In this document: piece by piece, positions 25,878 to 35,321 of the stretch
Layout of the letters: every line of letters starts with the position of its first letter
Position numbering within the stretch: position 1 is the stretch's first letter
NCBI GenBank assembly: GCA_964409505.1
Contig: CAYPDK010000014.1
Coordinates: 1-64,000 of the forward strand
Direction: 5' to 3'
From: JADHZC01 sp964409505
Lineage (GTDB): Bacteria; Pseudomonadota; Alphaproteobacteria; Rickettsiales; Rickettsiaceae
DNA length: 64,000 bases
Made by a program: the position numbers and the translations under genes
Notes under the pieces: generated by a model
What the model was told of the DNA's origin: nothing
The model's database searches: none
Seen by the model: only the letters and a program-made list of their open reading frames with translations

Positions 25878-26405
25878 TTATTTATATGTAGTGAGATAGG
25901 CAATCACATCAGCTATTTCTTCTTCTTGTCTAAGACCTATAAAAGACATTTTAGTTCCAACTATGTATTTGCTAGGTTTTTGTAAAAAAAAGAATAAAGA
26001 TTCTTCGTCCCATACACCTCCTACTTCTTTCAAGGCCTTGGAATATGGAAAACTTTCTTTTGAAGCCTTAGGACTTCCTACGATGTTAAATAAATTGGGT
26101 CCTATTTTATGAGATCCATTTTCTTCTACACTATGACAAGAAATACATTTTTTAAAAATATTTTTTCCTCTCGCAGCAGAAGCTTGTTGTATCAAGTTTT
26201 TTATTTCCTCAGAAGAAAGCACAGTTTTTTGAGGTGTAGGGGAATTAGAGGTGTCCGTTTTTGTTTCGATAACAAAACCTCTTTCGCTCTCCTCTATATG
26301 TATATCTGGTTTGTATAAAAGATCTACAAAAAAACCTGATAGCATGGCAAGTAGGCTTCCTACTAAAATGGAAGCTATTACTTTGTTTAATTCAAGACCT
26401 GACAT
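25878..26405 (-). CDS. Membrane-anchored class I cytochrome c (CycM-like)
   Basis: One N-terminal helix (IASILVGSLLAMLSGFFVDLLY) anchors a periplasmic haem domain. The haem site is CISCH (near residues 86-90), with GPNLFNIVG after it and the distal Met in VGTKMSFIGLRQEEE. At 175 residues it matches CycM-type cytochromes that carry electrons from complex III to cytochrome oxidase in alphaproteobacteria and Rickettsia. A low-complexity linker (TDTSNSPTPQKT) joins anchor and haem domain. Confidence 0.9.
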   Translation of the reverse strand: MSGLELNKVIASILVGSLLAMLSGFFVDLLYKPDIHIEESERGFVIETKTDTSNSPTPQKTVLSSEEIKNLIQQASAARGKNIFKKCISCHSVEENGSHKIGPNLFNIVGSPKASKESFPYSKALKEVGGVWDEESLFFFLQKPSKYIVGTKMSFIGLRQEEEIADVIAYLTTYK

Positions 26406-26437
26406 ATTTAAAAAAGCAATTATTTAATTTATTTTAA

Positions 26438-27481
26438 TTAGCAATTTTCTATGTTCCAACGAGCATTTGGTAAAAAATTTATATCATCTATTATATCAAG
26501 TTTAAATCTTTTAAGTCCAGCAAAAGCTATCATGGCAGCGTTATCTGTGCATAAAGATTTTTGAGGAGAGATAAATTGATACTTTTGTTCTTTGATAGTA
26601 GATTTTAACTTTTCTCTTAAATATAAATTTGATGCTACTCCTCCAGCAAGAGCAAAATACTTTTCTTTTAAAGGAATATTTATTTTTTTCGTGAGTTGTT
26701 CAAATAGTTTTATTGCTATTTCAGTTTTTTTACACAAAATACTACTAACAGTTTTCTGGAAACTTGCAGAAATATCTTTTATATCTTGTTCAGATCTAGG
26801 AGAGAGGGTTTTTATTTTATTTCTTACAGCAGTTTTTAATCCCGAAAAAGACAAATTACAATCATTAGTTAAAATTAAAGGTTTAGGAAAAGAAAATCTG
26901 TCTTCGTTTCCTAAGGATGCTTGGCGTTCTATATGCACTCCGCCTGGGAAGCCCAAACCTAACATTTTAGCAACTTTATCGAAGGCCTCTCCTAGTGCGT
27001 CATCAAGTGTTTGACCTAGTATTATATATTTTTGTAATCCAAGTGTAGCTATAAATTGTGAGTGTCCCCCACTTATTAAAAGTAACAAATAAGGGAATGG
27101 TATTTGGTTGGACAGTTGAGGACTTAATATATGGCCTTCTAAGTGATTTACAGAAATAATTGGTTTCTTTAAAACAGATGCTAAAGCTTTGCCATACATA
27201 ATTCCTACTAAAAGGCTACCAATGAGACCCGGACCTGCAGTAACAGCAATTGCATCAATTTGGGATAAAGTGATTTTTGACTCATTTAGAGCTTTTTTAA
27301 TAGCTATCTCTACATTATTTAAATGTGCTCTTGATGCAATTTCTGGAACAACGCCTCCGTATTCTCTATGTTCTTCAGATTGTGAAATAATTACATTAGA
27401 TAGAATTTTCCCATTACTATCAATAATAGAAGATGAACTATCATCACAACTAGACTCAATTCCTAATATAAACATAAACAC
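26438..27481 (-). CDS. tsaD: TsaD, tRNA t6A37 threonylcarbamoyltransferase
   Basis: Catalytic subunit of the t6A tRNA modification complex. Metal ligands are in VNHLEGHILSP, and the ASKHA fold motifs ILGIESSCDDSS, GGVVPEIASRAH, TAGPGLIGSLLVG and LLISGGHSQF are intact; ALAGGVASN is near the end. It has 347 residues. A second in-frame ATG at 27475 (MFILGIESS) is an equal start candidate. It lies 20 bp after serS on the same strand. Confidence 0.95.
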   Translation of the reverse strand: MFMFILGIESSCDDSSSSIIDSNGKILSNVIISQSEEHREYGGVVPEIASRAHLNNVEIAIKKALNESKITLSQIDAIAVTAGPGLIGSLLVGIMYGKALASVLKKPIISVNHLEGHILSPQLSNQIPFPYLLLLISGGHSQFIATLGLQKYIILGQTLDDALGEAFDKVAKMLGLGFPGGVHIERQASLGNEDRFSFPKPLILTNDCNLSFSGLKTAVRNKIKTLSPRSEQDIKDISASFQKTVSSILCKKTEIAIKLFEQLTKKINIPLKEKYFALAGGVASNLYLREKLKSTIKEQKYQFISPQKSLCTDNAAMIAFAGLKRFKLDIIDDINFLPNARWNIENC

Positions 27482-27501
27482 TAGTACATAGAAAGTAATC
27501 T

Positions 27502-28785
27502 TTATTCTTGTTTAACAGTAGCACTAAGCTTAGATTTGTTATTTATATAAGGCCTTAATGCTTCAGGAATTGTAACGGAACCATCATCATTTTGATAATT
27601 TTCTAGAATAGCCACAATAGTTCTTCCAATCGCAAGAGCTGATGCATTTAGGGTATGTACAAAACTATTTTCTCCATTGGGATTTTTATATTTTGTTTTC
27701 ATTCTTCGTGCTTGGAAGTCTTGACAATTAGAGATGCTTGAAATTTCAAGGTACTTTTGCATTCCAGGGCACCATATTTCTATATCAAAAGTCTTACTAG
27801 CAGTAAATCCAGTATCTCCACTGCAAAGTAGTACAATTCTGTACGGCAATTTGAGAGAAGATATTAAACTTTCTACCACATTCAACAAAAATTGATGTTC
27901 CGCTTTTGATTCCAGTTCTGTAGTAATACTTACTAATTCCACTTTTCCAAATTGGTGATTTCTTATTAATCCCTTTGTTTCTTTGCCAGCAGCGCCTGCT
28001 TCTTTTCTGAAGCAGGCGGTGTAGCCAACATATCTTATAGGTAGGTCTTCTACCTTAAATATTTCATCACCTACCATGTTCAGCAAAGGGACCTCTCCTG
28101 TAGGAATAAGGCCTAAATCCTCTTTCTCTATCATATAAAGATCATCTTGAAATTTTGGTAATTGTCCTACTTTGTATAGAGAATTTTTTTTTACAATAAA
28201 AGGTACAGAAATTTCTTGAAACTTGAATTTTTTATTGTGATCCAACATGTAATTTATTAATGCCCTTTCCAGTTCTGCAAGCTCTGATTTTAAACTTACA
28301 AAACGAGCTCCAGATAAAAAAGAAGTTTTTTCTAATTCAATCATATTAAGAGATTTTGCAACTTCTAAATGATCTTTAGCATTTTTTATATCTATTTTAG
28401 TAGGGACTTCTTTTATGACATGATTCATAGAGTCACTTTTTCCTTCGGGAACGGACTCGTCTAAAATGTTAGGGACGGAGTCGAGTAAACGATTTAACTC
28501 TTCCACTAAAGACAACTTTTGGGTTAATTCTTTCATTTTTTCATTGATGTGATCTATATCTCTTTTTGTATCCAAAAATTCTCTACTAGCGCTTCCACGT
28601 AATTTCATAAGTAATTTGGACTTTTTATTTTTTGAATGTTGAAAGCTCTGAATTAATGTAAGAAATTGACGCTTTTCTTCATCTAAAGAGAGGAGTTTTT
28701 CTATATCAAAAGAGGTAATATTTCTTTTTTTTAGTAATTCACGAAATTGATTCGGATTATTTCTTATCCATTTTATGTCTAACAT
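27502..28785 (-). CDS. serS: Seryl-tRNA synthetase
   Basis: Charges tRNA-Ser. The N-terminal coiled-coil arm (residues 30-105) that grips the tRNA long variable arm is visible. Class II motif 2 is CFRKEAGAAGKETKGLIRNHQF, followed by KVELVSI, and motif 3 is LNASALAIGRTIVAILENYQ. The 427-residue length is normal. The start overlaps the end of tatC by 29 bp. Confidence 0.95.
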   Translation of the reverse strand: MLDIKWIRNNPNQFRELLKKRNITSFDIEKLLSLDEEKRQFLTLIQSFQHSKNKKSKLLMKLRGSASREFLDTKRDIDHINEKMKELTQKLSLVEELNRLLDSVPNILDESVPEGKSDSMNHVIKEVPTKIDIKNAKDHLEVAKSLNMIELEKTSFLSGARFVSLKSELAELERALINYMLDHNKKFKFQEISVPFIVKKNSLYKVGQLPKFQDDLYMIEKEDLGLIPTGEVPLLNMVGDEIFKVEDLPIRYVGYTACFRKEAGAAGKETKGLIRNHQFGKVELVSITTELESKAEHQFLLNVVESLISSLKLPYRIVLLCSGDTGFTASKTFDIEIWCPGMQKYLEISSISNCQDFQARRMKTKYKNPNGENSFVHTLNASALAIGRTIVAILENYQNDDGSVTIPEALRPYINNKSKLSATVKQE

Positions 28786-29517
28786 CTTTGTCTAAATATT
28801 TTAAGATTAAAATTGATATTTCATATAGTAAGATTAAAGGGATAGCCAAACAAAATTGACTCAAAACATCTGGGGGTGTTAATATTGCGGATATTGTAAA
28901 ACTTAATACAATCGAAATTTTTCTAAATTTTTTTAGAAATTTATAGTCTATAGTTCCTAGTGTTTTAAGGATAACCATTACAATGGGTAATTGAAAGGCT
29001 ATTCCAAAGGCAAGGATAAACTGCATAACTAGTTCTAGATATTCGCTTATTTTAGCTTGTAAGACTAGAGGTAGTAATAGAGAGGGTTTAGTTTTTTCAA
29101 AACTTATAAGAAATTCCCATGTCTTAGGCATTACGAAGTAAAAAACGAATATGAATCCAAGGGCAAACAAGACAGGGGACAAAAAGAACATGTAAGCAGC
29201 AATTTTTTTTTCTTGCTTCACTAATCCGGGAGAAATAAACCTGTATATGTGCCAATTTAATACAGGAATTGTTACTAAGAAGGAAACGAATACACAGAGC
29301 TTTAAGTAGCTAAAAAATGCCTCTGTAAGGTTGGTGTATATTATTTTATCTACATTATTTATTCCTTTCTTCACAAGAGGTTTTAGCATAAATGAGTATA
29401 TTTCTTGTGTGTAAATATAACTTAAGATACAACAAATAAAAAAAAAAAAATTACAATTCTCAATCTAAGCTGTAATTCGTGAAAATGCTCTTTTAAGGAA
29501 GATCTTTTTGTATTCAC
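28757..29517 (-). CDS. tatC: TatC, twin-arginine translocase, split by a frameshift at a run of 13 T
   Basis: TatC is the receptor of the Tat protein-export system. The uninterrupted frame 28757-29389 (210 residues) lacks the first helix. The missing part is upstream: from a GTG at 29517 another frame encodes TKRSSLKEHFHELQLRLRIVI, the TatC start (HxxELRxRL). The frames join in the first helix at a run of 13 T on the coding strand (29438-29450). One extra T gives V-I-F-F-F-F-I-C-C and a 253-residue TatC of normal length. The rest keeps conserved features (NLTEAFFSYLKL, SPVLFALGF, ILTPPDVLSQ). It may be decoded by slippage, be a fresh pseudogene, or reflect a homopolymer sequencing error. Intact flanks argue against old decay. 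Confidence 0.85.
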
Positions 29518-29594
29518 AGTTAATAAAAATTAAGAAAAATCCAGCAATAATATATGAAGTATAAACAATATAAAAAAAAATACAAATTTTTATT

Positions 29595-30206
29595 TTACTC
29601 TGGAGGAGATTTATGTAGTATGTTTAGGATTTTTATCTTTTCTATTATGGAATCTGGGAGCAGTTTTATTAGATATTTCATAGATTTATCGAGTGTAGGA
29701 GTTAGTTTAGAAATTTTTATAAATTCTGGATAATCTTTAACTTTTAATTTATAAATTTCCTTTCTAATTTGTTCAGTAGAAGAAATTTTATAGATATTAG
29801 AATTTGAAATAACAATCAAGGTAAAAACAATTATTGCTACTAAAAATGAATTTATCAAACCGCTCATTAAGCCTAAGAAATTATTAATAGCTCCTAAATT
29901 AACGTTTTTTAATAGCAGAGTGCTTTGAGATTTTATTAGCTTGTAACATAAAAGGAACAGTACATACATTGAAATAGTTAATACTAAAAAAAACAGCAAA
30001 TCTTTCTGGATATAAAGAAATAAAACTTTTCTTAAAAAAGGATAGATCATAATATTTATATATGCAGATAACATAAATATTAACATTGATAAAAACATCC
30101 TTATAAAGCCATAAAACAACCCCAATAAGGCTGAGATTGCTGTAAATAAGATCATTATTATGTCAAATATGCTCTTAAAGCCCAAAATGCTATCTTCTAA
30201 TATCAT
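29595..30206 (-). CDS. CvpA family membrane protein
   Basis: A 203-residue protein with four hydrophobic segments in the first 140 residues and a charged C-terminal tail. The start DIIMILFTAISALLGLFYGFIRMFLSMLIFMLSAYIN fits the CvpA/colicin V production family, whose molecular role is still not well defined. It overlaps the upstream cyclo-ligase gene by 4 bp (ATGA). Confidence 0.8.
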   Translation of the reverse strand: MILEDSILGFKSIFDIIMILFTAISALLGLFYGFIRMFLSMLIFMLSAYINIMIYPFLRKVLFLYIQKDLLFFLVLTISMYVLFLLCYKLIKSQSTLLLKNVNLGAINNFLGLMSGLINSFLVAIIVFTLIVISNSNIYKISSTEQIRKEIYKLKVKDYPEFIKISKLTPTLDKSMKYLIKLLPDSIIEKIKILNILHKSPPE

Positions 30207-30820
30207 AATTTTAGTATCATCTTTTCAGTTACTATATAATTCAGTTTAACATCATGTTTATTTCTTAGAAAGGTGTTTATTAGGAATTTATGCATACACA
30301 CTCCTACTAAAAATAGAGAGTCTTTTTTTAGATCGTTTATATACTGATCATACAAGCCTTTTCCAAATCCTATTCTATATCCCTCTAAACTAAAGGCTAT
30401 TCCTGGGAGAATTATCACGTTTGGATAGAGGATATTATTTGTAGAAGGGGTTAGAAGATTCTTTATTTTGCTCTTAATCAAAGGGATTTTATTATAATCA
30501 TATTCTACCATATTTAATTTATTTGGGGAGGTGATCTTGGGTAGTAAAAACGTCCAGTTTTCTTTTGTATAAATTAATATTTTTGATATATCTACTTCTC
30601 CTGGTAGGGGATAGTATAGGCTTAAGAGGTATTTAGTTCGTTTAGGGATCTTGATGGAGAGTTTCTTATGCAGTAGATTTAGTAGTAATCTTATGTGTAG
30701 TAAAATTTTTTCATTTTTTTTATTAAAATTTTTTTCGTTATGTTCGTAGTAAATTTTTCTTAGGTGCAAAAATTTAGATCTAATAGCATCTTTATCAAAA
30801 TTATTTGATGAGTTAAACAT
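30203..30820 (-). CDS. 5-formyltetrahydrofolate cyclo-ligase
   Basis: Converts 5-formyl-THF to 5,10-methenyl-THF using ATP. The N-terminal DKDAIRSKFLHLRKIYY-like region, LSLYYPLPGEVDISKIL, and the signature IILPGIAFSLEGYRIGFGKGLYDQYI (residues near 144-170) identify the 5-FTHF_cyc-lig family. The length of 205 residues is usual. Confidence 0.92.
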   Translation of the reverse strand: MFNSSNNFDKDAIRSKFLHLRKIYYEHNEKNFNKKNEKILLHIRLLLNLLHKKLSIKIPKRTKYLLSLYYPLPGEVDISKILIYTKENWTFLLPKITSPNKLNMVEYDYNKIPLIKSKIKNLLTPSTNNILYPNVIILPGIAFSLEGYRIGFGKGLYDQYINDLKKDSLFLVGVCMHKFLINTFLRNKHDVKLNYIVTEKMILKL

Positions 30821-30874
30821 AGATAAATTTAAAAACAGGATTTTAAAAAACTTTCTAAGAAGTTAAAAGCCACT

Positions 30875-31669
30875 TTAATTTACGAGCATTTCCAGAGAGT
30901 TAGAAATTATTTGTAGATCGTATTCGTTTGATAGATTGTGAGCAGAGTTTTTAATGTATTGGAGTACTACTTTCTCTGAGGTTAACTTTTCTGCAATTTT
31001 TTGAGATATAGAAGGAGGAACAGTTGTGTCTTTAGTACCGTGTATTAATATTGTAGGACAATTTATCTTTATAAAATCTTTTGTTAGTAGTAAATTTTTT
31101 CTTCCATCATTTACTAAATTGTAACTAATTAGGTACTCTATATCATCAGAACAATTATTTTTTACATTTATTATGTCTCCGTTCTGAAGGGATAATTTCT
31201 CTTTTTCAGATAAATTTTTCCAAAATAAATCTTCTGTAAAATCTGGAGCAGGCGCTATAAGTAAGAGTCCTGCTAAATTGTCTCTGAGCATCTTTGTAGC
31301 AGTAAGAAGGCTAATCCATCCACCCATGCTAGAACCTACCAATATTACTTTCTTAGTTTTTGCAAAATTCTCTATGATAATTTGTAAACCTCTATGCCAG
31401 GAAGTAATTGTTTGCTCTATAAATTCTCCTGAAGACTTGCCGTGGCCAAAATTGTCATATTTTACAAAATTATATTTCTTGGAAAAACAATGTTTTTCTA
31501 TATGCATAGCTTTTTTTCCGTTTAAATTTGACATTAAGCCATGAGAAAATATTATGCAAAAAGGACTCTCCGGAAAAGAAATAGACTCATAATATAAGAA
31601 CTCCCTTTCGGAGGTTTTTAAGTAGGAGGCCGTGCAAGATAAATTATCCTTTTTTAGAAGAGAGGTCAT
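30875..31669 (-). CDS. Alpha/beta hydrolase
   Basis: A 264-residue serine hydrolase of unknown substrate. The oxyanion region is IFSHGLMSNLNGKK, the nucleophile elbow is LVGSSMGGWISLL (Ser), the acid is in LIHGTKDTTVPPS and the base is in IKNSAHNLSNEYD. There is no signal peptide. The start codon shares one base with the stop of the NDUFS4-like gene (TAATG), so the two are co-translated. It resembles palmitoyl-hydrolase or BAAT-like families of alphaproteobacteria. Confidence 0.88.
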   Translation of the reverse strand: MTSLLKKDNLSCTASYLKTSEREFLYYESISFPESPFCIIFSHGLMSNLNGKKAMHIEKHCFSKKYNFVKYDNFGHGKSSGEFIEQTITSWHRGLQIIIENFAKTKKVILVGSSMGGWISLLTATKMLRDNLAGLLLIAPAPDFTEDLFWKNLSEKEKLSLQNGDIINVKNNCSDDIEYLISYNLVNDGRKNLLLTKDFIKINCPTILIHGTKDTTVPPSISQKIAEKLTSEKVVLQYIKNSAHNLSNEYDLQIISNSLEMLVN

Positions 31670-31941
31670 TATGATCCGGCAATATATGTTTTTTTCTTTA
31701 TAGTTTTTTTGGTAGGTTGAATGATCTCAACGTCATAGGCTTTAGAGTAATCTACAGCTTCTTTAAGAGAGTCAAACTCTAACTTTACTTCACTCATCAT
31801 GTGCGTGGAAGACACTCTGTGCATTAGAGGCTCTACGAATTTCGATTTATCAGTCTTTATAAATTCTAAAATCCATTTAGCAGAATTTTTTTTTCCAGAT
31901 TGCATTGTAGACTTTGTAGGTTTAAAAATTCTTACTTTCAT
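31669..31941 (-). CDS. NDUFS4-like complex I accessory protein
   Basis: A 90-residue homolog of the mitochondrial 18-kDa complex I subunit NDUFS4, found with alphaproteobacterial complex I. The start VRIFKPTKSTMQSGKKNSAKWILEF (the family has Q.G...t..W.leF) and the SEVKLEFDSLKEAVDYSKAYDVEI segment are characteristic. Together with the NDUFS6-like zinc-finger gene at 14893 it points to a mitochondria-like complex I. The promoter lies in the 93-bp divergent gap shared with xseB. Confidence 0.9.
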   Translation of the reverse strand: MKVRIFKPTKSTMQSGKKNSAKWILEFIKTDKSKFVEPLMHRVSSTHMMSEVKLEFDSLKEAVDYSKAYDVEIIQPTKKTIKKKTYIAGS

Positions 31942-32034
31942 TTATGTGTAATTTATACTAGAATGAAAAATAGATATGTATTTATTATACATATAATCCA
32001 TATGTAATGGTAGATAGAGTAATGATAGATTAAA

Positions 32035-32310
32035 ATGGCAAAAGATTCAAATTTTGAGAAAGATAATCTTACAAAAAAAAACCATATAAAGAAAATGAGT
32101 TTTGAAGATGCTTTTGAAAAATTACAAAAAATTGTCGATAAATTAGACTCAGGGAACGTGTCTTTATCTGAAACGGTTAGGTTTTTTGAAGAAGCCGTGA
32201 TGTTAAAGCAACATTGTCAATCTATTCTAAAATCTTTTCAATTAAAAGTAGAGCAAATAACTTCTAAGAATAATGATGAAGAGATTGAAATATCTGAGAT
32301 AAAATTTTGA
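32035..32310 (+). CDS. xseB: Exodeoxyribonuclease VII small subunit
   Basis: Small subunit of the single-strand DNA exonuclease. The 91-residue protein has the family core MSFEDAFEKLQKIVDKLDSGNVSLSETVRFFEEAVMLKQHCQSIL, a helical hairpin. The first 20 residues are charged and extra. The large subunit xseA is not in the window. Confidence 0.93.
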   Translation: MAKDSNFEKDNLTKKNHIKKMSFEDAFEKLQKIVDKLDSGNVSLSETVRFFEEAVMLKQHCQSILKSFQLKVEQITSKNNDEEIEISEIKF

Positions 32311-32384
32311 TTTAAAGGTAAATTTTTAGTTCAAGGGTCGTGCTCTTTGTTTGCAGAAGAGGTAGCAAATTGGTGGATTCATTA

Positions 32385-34352
32385 CTATTTTTTGATTTTA
32401 TAAAAATTTCTTTTTACTTCCTTCTCTTCTTGGTTTGGGTCTGTTTGTTTTATTCTTTTTTTTCTTGTTGTATTTTTGAGAATGTCTAATTTTTTTGGTT
32501 GGGACTCTTTTTTCTCTAATTCTGCAGGTTTAAGTTTTTGAAACTCTTTTTCTGCATTTAATGCTTTTTTATCACTTTTTTTTGGAATTGATTTGTTTTC
32601 ATTTATCATATATTTTAATTTTTCTATAGAAAAACTTTCAAAACTGTTTAAAGAATTTATGTCTGAGTGAAAATTCAACTTCACTTTATATTCTTTTTCT
32701 ATAAAATCAATTTCTTCTCTTTTATTATTTAATATATATAACGTGGCTGTAGGGTGAGTTAGTACGTTAATCTCCTTTATGGAAAAAGAGGGTTCTTTAA
32801 AAATTTCATTTTTTATTGTTCTAAGGATTAACATTGCATTAGATTCTCCAATTCTTACTAATCCTTTTCCATTGCAATAAGAGCACATATCTGAGTTTAA
32901 TTCTAAAAAAGAGGGCCTAAACCGTTGTCGTGACATTTCAAGTAATCCGAATTCGCTAATCTTGCTTATTTGTATTTTGGCCTTATCATATCTAAAAAAT
33001 TCTTTTAGAGATCGTTCTACAAGTTTCCTGTTATATGTTAAGTTCATGTCGATAAAGTCTATGACAATTAAGCCTGATAAATTTCTTAATTGTGTTTGCT
33101 TTGCTATTTCTTTGCTAGCTTCTATATTATTTTTTAGAGCCATTTCTTCTACATTTCTCTCGTGAATGAATTTACCAGAGTTAACATCTATTGAGATTAG
33201 AGCTTCTGTTGGGTGTATTACAATAGCTCCACCAGAAGGCAAGTCTACGTTTGATTGATATAATAGGGATATTTGATTTTCTATGTCGTACTCGATAAAA
33301 ATAGGAGTGTTTTTAGAATATTTTTTAACAAATTTTGACTTATCTGGAAGTATTTCTTCCATTAAAAATTTTAATTTATTATGTCCCTCTTCTCCCTGAA
33401 TTATTATTTCAGAAATATGCTTATCAAAAAAATCTCTTACAGTTCTTAATAGGAGATCTTCTTCATGATGTATGAAAGCAGGGGCATTAGATTTTAATGT
33501 AAGGTCTCGTATTTGATTCCACAATCTAATCAAGTAGGAGTAGTCTTTACTTATATCAAGATAATTCTTATCCATAGACGCAGTTCTTGCTATTATGCTA
33601 GCGGACTCTTTATCTTTTTCAGAGTTAAGGGAATTTAATATATTTCTTATTCTATCTCGTTCTTTGGAGGAAAAGATTTTTTTAGATATACCATTATGAG
33701 ATCCTTTATTTGGTAAGAGAATGCAGTATTTACCTGCAAGAGAGATAAAGGTCGTTACGGTTGCCCCCTTGTTTCTTTTTTCATCTTTTAGTATTTGTAC
33801 TAATACTACATTTCCTTTTTTTATTACGTCTTGAATTTGATAAGAGTTTTTTTTATCAAACGTCTTACATTTAGGAGTAAATCTTTCTATATCTATGTCT
33901 GGTTCTTCTATTTTTATTTTAGGATCTTGATTGTTTTTAACTAAAGATTCTATTTTAGATAGATTAATATCTTCTTCTATGTCAAAATCTTCTCCTGGTA
34001 AATCCTCATTTGTATTTTCTTTAGAGCTAAGGTTTTCTTCATTTGGATTCTTTTGAGTGAGAATTGTTTGATCAGCAATATACGTTAAATTTTGGTCTTT
34101 GACTGGGATGTTGTAGTAAGTCTCTGCAATTTCGCTAAAAGGTAAAAAACCAGATTTTTCTTCTCCAAAATTTACAAAGGCAGCTTGTAAGGAAGGTTCT
34201 ACTCTAGTTATTTCTCCTAAATATATATTTCCTTTTAAAGATTTTTTATATTGGGATTCAAATTCAAAAATTTTTATTTTCTTATTTTTATCCAGAACGC
34301 AAACCCTAGTCTCTTTGGGGATAGTTGCATCTATTATTATTTTTTCAGTCAT
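32385..34352 (-). CDS. rne: Ribonuclease E/G
   Basis: Endoribonuclease of mRNA decay and rRNA/tRNA processing. Residues 35-75 begin the S1 domain (GEITRVEPSLQAAFVNFGEEKSGFLPFSEI). A long acidic insertion (about residues 105-165) follows before S1 resumes, a trait known in alphaproteobacterial enzymes. The catalytic aspartates lie in ALISIDVNSG and LIVIDFIDM, and the zinc-link is CSYCNGKG. The last 90 residues are Lys-rich and disordered. At 655 residues it is shorter than E. coli RNase E and lacks a long scaffold tail. Confidence 0.93.
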   Translation of the reverse strand: MTEKIIIDATIPKETRVCVLDKNKKIKIFEFESQYKKSLKGNIYLGEITRVEPSLQAAFVNFGEEKSGFLPFSEIAETYYNIPVKDQNLTYIADQTILTQKNPNEENLSSKENTNEDLPGEDFDIEEDINLSKIESLVKNNQDPKIKIEEPDIDIERFTPKCKTFDKKNSYQIQDVIKKGNVVLVQILKDEKRNKGATVTTFISLAGKYCILLPNKGSHNGISKKIFSSKERDRIRNILNSLNSEKDKESASIIARTASMDKNYLDISKDYSYLIRLWNQIRDLTLKSNAPAFIHHEEDLLLRTVRDFFDKHISEIIIQGEEGHNKLKFLMEEILPDKSKFVKKYSKNTPIFIEYDIENQISLLYQSNVDLPSGGAIVIHPTEALISIDVNSGKFIHERNVEEMALKNNIEASKEIAKQTQLRNLSGLIVIDFIDMNLTYNRKLVERSLKEFFRYDKAKIQISKISEFGLLEMSRQRFRPSFLELNSDMCSYCNGKGLVRIGESNAMLILRTIKNEIFKEPSFSIKEINVLTHPTATLYILNNKREEIDFIEKEYKVKLNFHSDINSLNSFESFSIEKLKYMINENKSIPKKSDKKALNAEKEFQKLKPAELEKKESQPKKLDILKNTTRKKRIKQTDPNQEEKEVKRNFYKIKK

Positions 34353-34823
34353 GAAAAGCCCTTAATTATCTAACTATTGAGCTTGCCCTAACATCCTATC
34401 AACAATAATAAGTGTTTAAGAGTTACAAATAAGGTTTTTATTTATTTTTATTTTCTAATTTTTCAGCTTAATACTTTCCCTTAAAAATGAGATAATCCGA
34501 AACGCGAGATTAATAAAATTTTTACGTTATAAAATAAGTTTTTAATCATTTTGAAATGAAAATACAAAATTACTCTAGAAAGTCATAAAACAATAACTCT
34601 ATAAAACAATAACTCTAAATATCAATAATAATCCAAAAAATTTCGGTATAAACACTATTAAACAAATTTTATTTAAACTAAGTAAGCTCAATATATATTT
34701 CTACATTTTATAAATACTGAATGAATTTGTATAGTTTTTTTAAAAACAAAATTCACCACCAAGCACATTCTATATATATTAGAGAACAATGTCAATAACT
34801 TCCTTTTTTTTGCAAACTAAGAT
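34353..34823. other. Gene-free gap between ssb and rne
   Basis: This 471-bp stretch is very AT-rich and contains no credible frame. It should hold the rne leader and promoter and the 3' end of ssb transcripts. The only clear structure is an exact 16-bp tandem duplication at 34585-34616. Confidence 0.5.
34585..34616. repeat. Exact 16-bp tandem duplication
   Basis: ATAAAACAATAACTCT occurs twice head to tail (34585-34600 and 34601-34616), probably from replication slippage. No function is evident. Confidence 0.7.
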
Positions 34824-35276
34824 CTAAAAAGGAATTTCATCATCTAAAAATTCTCTTTCTCCTAAATCACTATCTGAAGAAGACTTAGAATCTTTTTCGT
34901 TTTCATGAGAGCCGGGAATTTTTTTTGCATCTAATAGTATTAGACACGAATTAAATCCTTGTAATACAACTTCTGTTGTATATCTTTCTCTTCCCTCAGA
35001 ATCAACCCATTTTCTTGTTTGCAACTGCCCTTCCAAATAGACCTTAGAACCTTTACGAAGATAGGTTTTGGCTATATATACAAGACCTTCTCTAAAAATA
35101 ACTACTTTATGCCACTCAGTTTTTTCCTTTTTTTCACCTGTAGTTTTATTTTTCCAATTTTCGCTAGTGGCAACACTTAGCAAAACTATTTCCTTACCCT
35201 CACTACCTGTAGATTTAACATCTGGATCCCTTCCTAAATTACCTATCAAAGACACTTTATTTAAACTATTTGACAT
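34824..35276 (-). CDS. ssb: Single-stranded DNA-binding protein
   Basis: Protects ssDNA in replication and repair. I use the ATG at 35276 (MSNSLNKVSLIGNLGRDPDV), because the OB fold starts there; the frame reaches 35330 but those 18 residues are not family-like. The OB core (TEWHKVVIFREGLVYIAKTYLRKGSKVYLEGQLQTRKW) is complete, followed by an acidic Ser-rich linker and the protein-binding tip DDEIPF. Confidence 0.93.
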   Translation of the reverse strand: MSNSLNKVSLIGNLGRDPDVKSTGSEGKEIVLLSVATSENWKNKTTGEKKEKTEWHKVVIFREGLVYIAKTYLRKGSKVYLEGQLQTRKWVDSEGRERYTTEVVLQGFNSCLILLDAKKIPGSHENEKDSKSSSDSDLGEREFLDDEIPF

Positions 35277-35321
35277 AAAATCACTCTCTATAACGACATT
35301 CATAAGCCTATTCGTAAATAT

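Noticed and set aside
26592..27014. 140-codon frame antisense to tsaD
   Set aside because: It lies inside the conserved tsaD coding region and has no recognisable motif.
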